Source: Phoronis australis (lineage: Eukaryota; Phoronida; Phoronidae). Taken from it: 32,209 bases of DNA. Positions 12,779 to 22,545 of this stretch are shown in pieces (the first letter of the stretch is position 1; each line of letters begins with the position of its first letter). Under the pieces are notes generated by a model. That model was not told the DNA's origin. It saw only the letters and a list, made by a program, of their open reading frames with translations, and searched no databases. The stretch spans positions 64,001 through 96,209 of the forward strand of contig NMRA01000929.1 in the NCBI GenBank assembly GCA_002633005.1, given 5' to 3'. The position numbers and the translations under genes were made by a program.

Positions 12779-13902
12779 GCGGTACCCTGTGGCACTCGAT
12801 CTCTGTCTGCAGCGACCATAAGAAAATCCTCCAATCATTTCGAAACATGATAAGTCAGTTGAATCAGATTTGTTAGTTGTTGCTTCTTGCGGTCCTAGGA
12901 GTAGGCTAACAAGAATACAGGACCTGCAGTCCGATGCAACGAGCCTGGGACCTTATAGGTGTTTCCGACCTGGAGTTGCATATCTACTTTCCACAGGGCC
13001 TAGTCTTCTTGTCCATGTCACTGCCTTCAGTTGATAGTTTTGAGACAAAAAAGAAACGTGATCTTAAACTACAGGCCATGCTTTTTGTGTTACTGACCGA
13101 ACAGTGCTGCAGTGCGATTTTGCAAGTGATATAAATAGGATAATCTGGACATCCTGCATGAAAAATAGATGTTTCTTCCACCACAAAGTTTGGTAAGGTG
13201 ATCGTTTAAGAATGAATTGAAACATTGCTGTTTTGTGGCGTTTTATCACATGTTTATGCCGTGGCTCGAAATTTTATTGTTGATTGATGAGTGGCTCACC
13301 CCGATTCTTGTCTTAGGCCTACTTCTTTGCCGAGCATGTTTGGCGCAACGGCAAGTGAGCAATGCCGGGCGGTCGAGATAAAACAGCTAGCCACAGAACC
13401 ATACGCTGAAAATGTCATTGAGTCACAGAGTGTCGACATCCCAAACACAAAAAACATCTGAATTAAGTTCATCAAACTTTTATTACAACTAATTTTAAAA
13501 CTGCTCTCTGACTATGAACTTGGCAGCTAGTACGAGACTGTAACCATAAATTTGATGTCTGCTGTGACCTCTGCAACACGTGAAGCTTGCACACGTGCAC
13601 TTTAACAAGGTCACATCTTGAAATATTTGCAATTCAAGTAGAGGCTGCGTGGTCTCTGCCTCTGGTCGTCTGCGCTGCGCAGGGCAAAGTAACAAGACAG
13701 CAGGACGGCACGGGGCTGTTACTCAGCAATTCTGTAAATTTAATAGTGAATAACTAATCTGAGGGCAAGAAAACCTTTGTTGGGATCATCCGCTGTTATG
13801 ACATTTTCCCCGTCATGTGGCGACGTGACTATAACGCTCTTTGAAAAGTGCTACGCGTTCCGAGTGCGTGGGTGGTGTGGGGACTTAGATCACGAGGTAA
13901 GA

Positions 13903-14050
13903 TTAACCGCCAAGGGCGGTTGCCTGTCGTAATAAGCGCCCATGTTCGGTTAACCGCCCACCCTGGATTTCTTGAAATTTCACGTTTAAGCGCCCATGTC
14001 TGGTTAACCGCCCACTCCCGATTTTTTGGGTTTGCCAGTTTAATCGCCCA
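13903..14050 (+). repeat. right subterminal repeat array (TTAASCGCCCA)
   Basis: About six units occur at about 13903, 13931, 13949, 13985, 14003 and 14039, ending at the right TIR. They read in the same direction as the left array, although the terminal 24 bp are inverted. The unit at 13903 forms a small palindrome with a following GGGCGGTT. Confidence 0.8.
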
Positions 14051-14074
14051 GGGCGTTAACCCGAACGTTTACGG
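14051..14074 (-). repeat. right terminal inverted repeat of 3.56-kb element
   Basis: It is the inverse of 10514-10537 with one mismatch (second base), and is followed by TA at 14075-14076. Confidence 0.85.
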
Positions 14075-17021
14075 TATTGTAATACGACATTTGTGAGACA
14101 TGAAGTAGGGTGGACTTATGTCCCTGACTTCCCTTGACGTCATGACGATAACCTGTGGGAATAGGTCTGAGGTTTGTAAGATCGCCACTATAGACCTTCA
14201 ACCAGCAAGATGGCAGTTTTGTCCCACTTTTCTGCTTTGGAAACCCACAAGTTTTCTAATTCTTCTAATTAACAAGGGTACGGCGATTAATCAAATTATA
14301 ACTGAGATGCAATGCGGGAGTGATCGATTTCGATATCAATATGTTCAGGACCATTTCAGTTAGATTTTTTAGTTCCAATTTTCGCTGTCGAAAGTTACAA
14401 ATTATTTGTATCTCTTGAAAGGTATTATTGAGATATTGAACAAATAAACAGCTTAAGATTATTAATTAGATATAATCTTATCACATTTAACAACTTTGTT
14501 GCTAAAACTGGTACAAATGGTAAGTCAAGTATTTACATTATTTAGAAAATAAATTACAAACAAGAATCAAATTTAAAATAATCGTAATTAACTGTAACAT
14601 AAAACAAACTGAATTTAATCCTAAAAAAGTCCATCGTACCACCCCTACTATAAGCACATGGACGAGAAGTGAAAATCTGTTTTTTAAATTTCACCCCAAA
14701 AATGAAAATAAAGATTATAGTTTTAGTCTAGTACTAGCACAGTTTGTACTATGAAATATCATAACACATCGTTAAGTTCCATTCATTTGCAGAAAGATAA
14801 TTAGCCTTTGAAACTAGATAAATGACAATTTTTCAATTGCTTTTCTGCAAAATAAGTGGGTAGTTATAAGTGAATGCTTATACACTGACATTAGTCAATG
14901 AGCTTGTATCGCTGTACCGTCATTGAGTTAAGCACATAATTTTTTAGCACCAGTAATTGTTAACAAGCATAGCTCAGGGAATCCCAGAGCTTATTAGGGT
15001 TACCTAGAATCCCAGAAATTGCCCAAATTTGGCATTTAACTTCAGATCGTTACACTTCAGCCGAGTTCAACCTAGTTTTGTAGACATTTGTCCAAGTACA
15101 TATTATATTTGTTGATAAAGTAAGACATAAACTTATGGTTATGAAGTTATGTAGGAACAGAGAAATAAGTCCAATTTTAGCTAACTTGAGAGCACCATAT
15201 CTTATCACCTTTAAATGAAACTTTCAGACATTAGGTTTTATACACTGTTTTCCAAAACTTAGAATTTGCTTTTAAACTGATTTAATTCTGCACGAGGGGC
15301 TATCATAATTGGACTTCTACAATGTTTTAGAAATAATGTTTTAGAAAAAATATCCACATTTGTGAAATCTCATTTTGAACATTGTATAACACAAGATTAG
15401 ATTATTTTATTGCTAATATGGCATACCTTTCTTATTGCGAGATCTTACTTAAAAGTACGTCAAAAATAGAGCTACGATTTCTAAGAAAAAACAAACTAAA
15501 AAATGCATAAAACAAAAAAGGAATGATGATTTTGTGCTCGGAAACTACGCATTTTTAGTTCAAATCTATAGTAGATATTTGCCGATAAGGTCATACATCA
15601 ACAGTAAGCTCTTATCAAGAAAATGATGTGCTACAACTAAACCAGTGGATGTAAATCTGCAAAAGATAACTGGTTATACAAAGATCTAGTCAGTAATTAA
15701 TCGATTCCTTAAATTCCCCGTGTAAGTCCAATGAGCTCAACTAATCTAGTATATTTTTTATCAAGAACAAGCCCAGTATAAATAACCATAATTGACAACA
15801 AAAGATGGCAAGATTCAGTATAATCTGCACAATCCTAAAAATGAAATGCGGACACAAATGGGCTGCTATGAACAAAGCAGCACATAAGATAACGAACCTC
15901 ATTAGCTGTATTACTAAGACTCAAAGTCATGTATTTGAAGAAAAATGTCACTCCATGTTGGCAGCTTGCCAACACTTACTGAAATGCCCTGCCTTGAGAA
16001 CAGCAGATGACATCTGGTTTACAACTGTTACAGTGGAGAGTTCAATGTCTTCTTTTCATCCTGTACCAATTAGATTTATAACTAACTTAATTAAATAAGA
16101 GCTGTCAATTTTTAAAAATTGTTTCCTATTTAAATACTACTTCACCTGTTTCTGTAGCACAGCCACAGCACATGTGTGTGCTCGGATAAGAACACTAAGT
16201 GTTAAGTGCCGTGAGCGCATGCCCTCTGAGTTATTTCTCAGCATAGGAAATATGAATATGGTTACACAGGACCATAGAAATATGTCCAAGAAATGGATGA
16301 TGGGGCTCACATGAAACTGTCACACATCAGTGCTTTATACACAGGTCTGCAAAACTCAGCGAGGGATTATTTTTTAAACTGATCCACTGTTGCATGAGGG
16401 GCTATCGAAAATGTGACGTTTGTGATTTTTAATAATAGCCTCAAAAGTAATATAATATGAAAACAAAATAACTTACACAGTTAAGCAATGTTGAGATTCA
16501 GCTTTAACCTTGATAGCAAAAGAAACTTGGTCACGTTATTGACACTATTGTTTAGCTATGACTGCTAATAAACTTAATAAAATGACATGGTCATGTGACC
16601 CTATCAAAAGCAGATCGGTGTAAAGTCAAAAATCAAATACTGCAAGCATTCTGCTTTTGGAATATATATACATACTTTTTCTCGAGTTAAATTCTTTAGT
16701 TTTGTATTCGGCTGAATGTCTACTCCTGTCAAAAAGGTCCTACATAAAGCATTGCTTTTGATGTTACCTTCAGCAAAGACAGATTCTTGGTTATCTGTGA
16801 AACTTAAGACATGTACCAATTGAAGTTAATCATTGCTGTCAATACCATGCAACAACAGAAAAGTAAAGGGTCCATCAGAAGGTCATCAGAAGGTCAGCAT
16901 CTTCAATCTTCATTGAGTGTCACTAGGAAAACAAAATGTCTGATTTGTCATTGAAGACCGTCTGTCAGTCTTCCTGTTTGCTAGAAGGGTGCCAGTGCTG
17001 ATGCCACTAAGTATTGAGTCG
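14075..17021. other. anonymous AT-rich sequence
   Basis: No gene or repeat boundary could be supported. A 97-codon plus-strand frame at 15805-16098 has no recognisable domain. A minus-strand frame around 16604-16819 ends near a GTATGT donor-like site, but no acceptor or partner exon was clear. Confidence 0.4.
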
Positions 17022-17230
17022 AGGAGGCAGTGTGGCCTTAGTGGCCAGGTGTCTGCATCCCCTATTCAAGGTCATGGGTTCAAGTCCCACTGGGGCACTC
17101 TGTTAGACCCTTGAGTCCCGTCTCTAGCAACTCGATTGGGTTTTGTATACTGATAAAGCACAAAAATGGTTTCCCGTCTGCTACAATGTATACCAGACTG
17201 CCTGCAACTAGTAATAACTGCTGGGATGTT
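17022..17230 (+). repeat. tRNA-derived SINE (head plus uncertain body)
   Basis: A pol III type 2 internal promoter is visible: an A box TGGCCTTAGTGG at 17033-17044 and a B box GGTTCAAGTCC at 17077-17087, 33 bases apart. They lie in a roughly tRNA-sized block (about 17026-17098, ending near GGGGCAC). The head resembles the GGCAGTGTGGCC-type 5' ends seen in animal SINEs. The following approximately 130 bp (containing GTATACTGATAAAGCAC) is the probable body. Its 3' end, tail repeat and target duplication are not clear, so the right limit is approximate. A functional tRNA gene is unlikely because a clean cloverleaf is not apparent. Confidence 0.6.
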
Positions 17231-17241
17231 TAAAACACTTT

Positions 17242-17473
17242 CTATTGTTGCCTGGATAGTAATAAACAGCGTGGGAACAGCAATTTATGTAAATGAGTAT
17301 TTTTGTAAACTTCGAAAATAGTTGCTTTCTCCTTTAAAGTCGTAATGGCATCAAGAACATCCACAGGTGTCAGGTTTGTTCTCAATAAAGCAAAACCATC
17401 CTTTCTTATCTTCTGCTTGAATTCACATTGGTTACAAGACAGAGCTCTTGTGATGGCCACACTTGGTGAAATA
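17242..17473 (-). CDS. weak candidate exon, unknown product
   Basis: On the minus strand, a pyrimidine-rich tract ending TTTCAG (17474-17476 is the AG side) is followed by a 76-codon open frame running to a stop at 17242-17244. The peptide is balanced in composition, with a CNQC pair near its start and a Lys/Glu-rich middle, and does not look like low-complexity translation. No family is recognised. If real it would be a terminal coding exon. Reading phases do not join simply to the other candidates at 17.5-17.7 and 18.1-18.25 kb. Confidence 0.18.
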
Positions 17474-17512
17474 CTGAAAGAGTCAAGTCATAAGACGGGT
17501 TATGCAAAATGA

Positions 17513-17657
17513 TCATCTAATGATTCTGCTAATTAGGTTGGTAGCAGAATGTGCTATTGTGAGCCATGACTTTTTAGACAGTGTGCTGGAAGACTCAGGT
17601 TCAAAGCTAACACAAGTTGTAACCTTATTTTCAGGCCAGCTCTGATTCAAACAATTT
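17513..17657 (-). CDS. weak candidate exon, unknown product
   Basis: A strong acceptor-like context (long T-rich tract ending CCATGCAG, with AG next to 17658) precedes a 48-codon minus-strand frame ending in TGA at 17513-17515. The peptide is Ser/Thr-rich with two Cys and two Trp. No domain is recognised. The splice context is the main reason for listing it. Confidence 0.15.
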
Positions 17658-18126
17658 CTGCATGGAAACACAAAAATAGGTAGAAACAATAGTTCAATAC
17701 AGTCAGCCAGCAGGGTAGCTGATTTGTAACATGACCCCACCAAATCCAGAGGGCGTTTCCATTCTGATCATCAGATACTGCTTCCATTTTCATAAAACAA
17801 AATTGGATAAAGCTGAGATATGCTGGCTGGCTACATACATCCAATTGGTTTTCAAATTGGGCATATTTACCTAAGGCATACAGCCTTGGCAGCTGAGACT
17901 AAATTAGACTGAAACTAGCTTGCCATGACAAACAACTCAACAGGCGTGGTGTGAAGCAAAACTGATTTGCCAGTTGTTATGAAGCCTAGAAATCCTTTCT
18001 AATCTGAGTAAGGAACAAGGCTTGACTGTTGCAGCAAAGGTAAGTGCACTAAATCAGATGTTGGTTTTAACAGAAGGTACTGTCTTCTAAAAACTTTATT
18101 ACACTTACTGAATAGTAAAATCTTAC

Positions 18127-18253
18127 CAATTTCAGACAAAAGTAATGGGAGACTTTCAAGTAGCAACTTGGCAACTGTCAGGTGGGACCGGATAGTACCA
18201 GTGGCCTTTAGAGGACGAGGAGGCATTTTATAACTTTTTGTTCTGAACACATT
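18127..18253 (-). CDS. weak candidate exon, unknown product
   Basis: A minus-strand frame starts after an acceptor-like TTACGCAG (AG next to 18254) and runs to a good donor GTAAGA (exon end at 18127). It is 127 bases, leaving phase 1. It includes an internal Met followed by a short Pro/Arg/Lys-rich stretch and a leucine-rich helix-like segment. The frame stays open past the donor to about 17999, so it could also be unspliced. No family is recognised. Confidence 0.18.
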
Positions 18254-18429
18254 CTGCGTAACCACATACAATGTAAAAGGGTCTTTTCACGAAGTCAAAT
18301 TGTTCCCCTTTGCCATCTGCTGCGAAGACAAAGTAACTTCTCGTTCAGCTAGGTGGCGATATGAGTCACCAATCCCATATGATTAACCCCCATTACTTCC
18401 TGAAAGTCTCCCATTATCAAAATTTCCCT

Positions 18430-18612
18430 GTTTCATTTTTCAAAGGTTTTTAATATTTTTGCGTATGCTCAAATATTTTCAAAATTTTGTCTTGTGGTAG
18501 CTCCAACACAGAGGTTGAACATGGAAAATGTACATTTGGTACTATATGTCTTTTATGAAAAAATAAGAAAATGAAATTTCACTTGCCATCTAGTGTCCTG
18601 GTGAGATTTTAT
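18430..18612 (+). repeat. diverged dispersed repeat, copy 1
   Basis: This block aligns in the same orientation to 19968-20154 through several anchors in the same order: TTTTTCAAAGG, a following TTTTCAAAA, TGGTAGCT, ATGAAAAAATAA, TTTCAC and GGTGAGATTTTA. Identity is moderate, indicating an old interspersed repeat. A GGGAGATTTTACCATG fragment at about 19120 may be part of a third copy. Confidence 0.6.
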
Positions 18613-19967
18613 GGAAGTCGCCACTTTAAGGCAAACTACAGCAAAAAATGAAACCTGGCTTGTTTCTTGATAAGTAGCACTGAGAGATGCTTCATCCTTC
18701 TTACTTGTATGTTATAGCAACCAATAGTCAATGCTTGGTACAATTTTGAACATTTACAGCAATGGTAATGGCCGTTAACCAGTGGAAAAGACCAATTTTA
18801 ATTGAAAGCTATATTTAGCGCCACCTCGTGGTGCATGATCTTAAGGCACACAGCAGGAAAGCATCAGCTATGCCATGTAAGGAAGAATCTCAATCCTTCT
18901 CCTCAGTTTAAAGATGGATTCCTCCATAACATGCTTCAAGCATTCATTTGTAGCTCATAATACATTAATATTTTAAACTACTTTCCTAACAGTTCACATT
19001 TCTACGAAGGCTGGTGACTTAAATTAATCAAGATTGTTGTGAATGCCGCCAATTTCTCAAGACCTTGTTTCCCACAACTTATCTGTTCTGAAAATATGCC
19101 ACATTCTGTCCGGATATTGGGGAGATTTTACCATGTCTACTTAATATGAATGAGTCACCCCATCACTGAATGCAATACAAAGGCTGACATTTCCTTTTTA
19201 CAAAAACAACCATTTTTCATTGTTTCTCTGCACCTGGCACTCTTTACGTAAACATGGTGGTAGCATCATTTAATTGTATGTTTTTGCCAATTGATGGCTA
19301 ATATTTCACTATTGACAACTGTGGCTCAATTCAAGTTAGCATCGCCATTCAATGAAAACAATTTCCGAATTCATTCATCAAAACAATGATGCTGTTTCAT
19401 CAAATTATAACTTATTGTAACTTCCATATTCCATGAACAAAAAAAGAAAAAATAATCAGATTGGTCATCTTCTGTGTGTATCAACTCATTCCTGATAACA
19501 AGACAGTGCCAATATTTTTCAAAGTGCTCGCGACAGATAGCTATTAAAATGGAAATTAATTTTGTCTTTACATATGGACGTGACCGGGTAAGATAGTTAA
19601 TAACACGTAGAGCATAAAAAATGCATTATCTATGGCCTTATTAGGTTAAATGTTGCCAAGCGTGTAGATGATTGAAATTGTTGTGGATCAAAGGAGCGTA
19701 CTGATCATTACACTGGATCAAGGGAGTCGAAGCATGTAAGCAGCAAGACTCATTCATCTATCATACAGGAGGCACGGATCAATTTGAACTAGGATTTTTA
19801 AATCTTATCATTTTCCACTTGCAGATACTAGTAACTAAGATTGATGTACCTTTTGATGCAAATAATTCACCATAGGAAGATCGATTATGGCGATGGCCTG
19901 AGAAATTAACTCCGAACAATAAAATGTAGCCAATTTCGGACAGGAAAAATTAGAAAATACATCTTTT
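18613..19967. other. anonymous sequence with possible third repeat fragment
   Basis: Nothing could be assigned apart from the short similarity at about 19117-19135 to the 3' end of the dispersed repeat on either side. Confidence 0.4.
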
Positions 19968-20154
19968 TTGTTTTTCAAAGGCTTCTAAACATTGTTGTGA
20001 ATGCTCGCACATTTTCAAAACATTGACTGATGGTAGCTATGGTACACAAGTTGAGATTGATTACGGTGGCATTTCTTGATGCAACTCATCTTTAATGAAA
20101 AAATAAAGTTTCACGTGTCCTCCATATTGTGTCCTAAATTGGTGAGATTTTACC
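19968..20154 (+). repeat. diverged dispersed repeat, copy 2
   Basis: The second copy of the 18430-18612 family is in the same orientation, with the same order of conserved anchors and several small indels. No terminal repeats or coding potential were identified, so the class is unknown. Confidence 0.6.
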
Positions 20155-20604
20155 ATATTCTGTGAACACCAACAGGGTATAAAGGACAGAAATGAAAACA
20201 ACAGTCACATCATGTTCAATACAGATACTCGTCCATGACACTTTGAAACTAAAACACAAAGCGGAGGGCATTCAGGTGAACATTCTCGACGAAAACATGG
20301 TAGCATGTACCCAACTACCAATTTGACGACTAACCGTAATGCTATGTGAGCTTCTCCATGAGTGATAGTCAAACAACATTGACTGAGAAAAAACAAAAAT
20401 TACTGCTTTTGGGATCTGAAATTGTGCGAGGTGCTCACAAACCTAGAACAGACCTAGACTGGTGACAATTTACAATCTACTAGGTAATAACAAATAACAT
20501 ACTCTTCGGGTATGTCCAGGTTGCTTAACTATAAATTGACAAATTCAAAAATTGTGTGGTGGGCATTAAGCCGAAAATTGATGAGAAGTCTGGGGAAGAC
20601 ACTG

Positions 20605-21045
20605 GACCGTTCATACTGGCTTCGATAGTTAATGAACATCGAAGTAAACTGTAGGTGATGCTGTTGTCATCAAAGTTATCGCAAGGTAGCGCTGCACGCT
20701 AAGATTTTTTTCTATGTGACAATTTCGGAACATTTACATTTGCTAATTGACATAAAACGTATTTTTATATCGATTCGTGATTATTAGAGCAAAATATAAG
20801 CAACTATTAACAATAGCATCACCTGCAATTGTTGACAATAACAGTGGCACCTGGTGATAACTTCGATAGGATCGAAGTTGACCGTTCATACTGCACCGCA
20901 GTGTCGATGCCCGGCTCTTAAATCCACCTGTTTAGCGCAAAGTTAACTGGCACTGTTAACTTCCATCCAGGACCGCAGTTAAGCTTTCATAGTGACCGCA
21001 ACTCCCCAAAATATCGACCTGTCGACGTTAGTATGAAAGGCCCTT
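20605..21045. repeat. modular repeat with inverted and direct segments
   Basis: GACCGTTCATACTG occurs as a direct repeat at 20605-20618 and 20880-20893. GTAGGTGATGCTGTTGT at about 20651 has an approximate inverse (ACAATAGCATCACCTGC) at about 20811. The right side ends near TAGTATGAAAGGCCC, which again resembles the inverse of TTCATACTG. Together these suggest a degenerate foldback or MITE-like element. The exact ends and target duplication could not be fixed. Confidence 0.45.
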
Positions 21046-22414
21046 TTAGACGATATCTCTCATCAAAATGTGAATATGCAAATGAAGTACTAGTTTACAA
21101 ACAACCCCGGATCTTCCGGTGTGCTGGAAACCATCCATGAACCAGTTACCATCTCGCGAAAGTCTGCTTTTGTGAGACTGTTTTTTATGCAAATGAGTGT
21201 GGTAATATTACATCGTTACCTAATGAAACAAGGCACAGATTTTATTTGTTTATTTCACTATTAAATATCGATTGCGTACTATTTGGAATTATTATGTTTA
21301 TTATATGTTAACACTTGTTTTTAAGTGTATAAGCTGTGGTGTTTTCTTTAAAACCGCAATTTCTTTACAATTTGTTTCTTTCCTGATTATACTTGTACAG
21401 CAAGTCACTGAGTGGCGCTTGATACAAACTTGACATAGCATCTGTAATCATTTCTGCACTTACACAATGAAATATTGGAATGAGCATGAGCCAACAGAAA
21501 CATTTTATACCCCTTCAAAAAATGGCAAGTAGCCACTCAAAAACTGATTGTTTGCTCAAAAAGGTAAATTGCAAATATTTTAGGGGCTAAACTTGTGAGA
21601 TGAGTGCAAACACAGACACTAGCATTTTAAGTAAGTCTACATTCTTCTCCTTTATTTAAATCTAAATTGATTATAATGAATCGCCTGGAACTCGCAAGAT
21701 TGCCATACTTCATTGGTGACTCGGAGAAACTAACTGGCAGAGAGGGGGGAGGTGACCAGCACTATTCGGTGGCTTGGTCTGACGCGATGACAACTAGTCA
21801 GTTTTTAGCAAGCCCAGAAGCCATTTCTTATATTAGTAACGAACAACAGGAGCGTGATTTTATAACAGCAATTGGCCTCAACCAACACTTTTTTGACAGA
21901 AAGAGGGGGCTTATTGCTCCATAAAGTACCCGTAGAACAACTTCAGGGCTTGGAATGACCAATAACAAAATACGCGGAAATTTTACGGCCCAAAACATGC
22001 GCTACCCAGCCTTGAAATAATCGACGTGAACCTATCGTCGACAAAAATCGGGAGGACTAAAAAAAAACAAAAAACATTACCATCATCAGTAGCATGCATC
22101 TGCGTCTTTTTAGCTCGACCGCCCACTCCCACCCTCACACATTTTTGGCTGCAGAGCCGTAGTATTTGTCACCGCCGTTTACAATCACATGAGACGCCAT
22201 TGAAAATCCCACCACGCTATCCCAGATGCCCCGGCAATGTTGACAATTTTTACATTCCTACAAAACATAAAGAGCAACTTCCGCTTTACGAGGTGAACGT
22301 CGTCGGGAACGCCGCTGTAAGAAAGGAATTTGCCGCGGAAATTTTATATCAAATCCGATTTTTTAACGCGGAAATATAATAAAATGTGGGGACAGAACAT
22401 TTGAAAAAAGCGGA
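21046..22414. other. anonymous sequence flanking the truncated retrotransposon
   Basis: No gene was supported. Two ATGCAAATGA motifs (about 21075 and 21187) lie 110 bp apart. An 85-codon plus-strand frame at 21667-21924 and a 117-codon frame at 22026-22379 show no recognisable domain. The octamer GCGGAAAT occurs four times between 21974 and 22417, the last copy at the broken end of the retrotransposon. Confidence 0.4.
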
Positions 22415-22422
22415 AATCTGCG

Positions 22423-22545
22423 CCAGTAGGCTTCACGTAGTTTGTGTTTCATCCGGCGAATGCCGGGGTGGCCTACATGTGCCATCTGTAGGATTTGCTG
22501 CCGGAGGCTCGTAGGTGCAACAACGCGTGTAATAGCAGGGGTGTC
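22423..22545 (-). pseudogene. integrase N-terminal zinc-binding (HHCC) fragment
   Basis: About 40 codons of the H2C2 zinc-binding N-terminus of a retroviral-type integrase are visible, including the AHVGHPG signature and the following RRMK. They lie in a frame shifted relative to the upstream RNase H frame (the shift falls near 22540). The fragment ends within the usual YWW/P-like segment at about 22423, just before the cysteine pair would be expected, and unrelated sequence follows. The catalytic DDE core is missing. Such integrases insert the element's cDNA into the host genome, and this copy cannot. Confidence 0.8.

Larger units (their letters stand above)
10514..14074. mobile_element. non-autonomous DNA transposon, TA-flanked TIRs (Tc1/mariner-pogo-like)
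   Basis: A 3,561-bp segment is bounded by 24-bp terminal inverted repeats beginning CAGTAAACGTTC at the left (10514-10537) and its inverse at the right (14051-14074), with 23 of 24 positions identical. A TA dinucleotide flanks each end (10512-10513 and 14075-14076), as expected for a TA target-site duplication. Each end also carries a subterminal array of about six GGTTAASCGCCCA-like motifs. The CAGTA start and TA target resemble pogo/Tigger-type Tc1/mariner elements by general knowledge. No transposase frame could be read inside, so I infer a non-autonomous derivative. The interior holds other repeats: a 41-bp block shared with 28.4 kb and a pair of palindromic mini-elements at 12.6-12.8 kb, apparently nested insertions. 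The superfamily assignment is tentative; the boundaries are strong. Confidence 0.75.

Noticed and set aside
12471-12848. 125-codon minus-strand open frame
   Set aside because: It runs through both palindromic mini-elements A and B; its apparent repeats and Pro/Gly content come from translating those repeats.
15805-16098. 97-codon plus-strand open frame
   Set aside because: No domain, no splice-like borders, and a length compatible with chance in this window.
17022-17100. Functional tRNA gene
   Set aside because: A and B boxes are good, but a clean acceptor stem, anticodon arm and terminator could not be formed, and repeat-like sequence continues downstream.
22026-22379. 117-codon plus-strand open frame
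   Set aside because: No recognisable domain, no splice context, and it overlaps the GCGGAAAT motif cluster next to the broken retrotransposon end.
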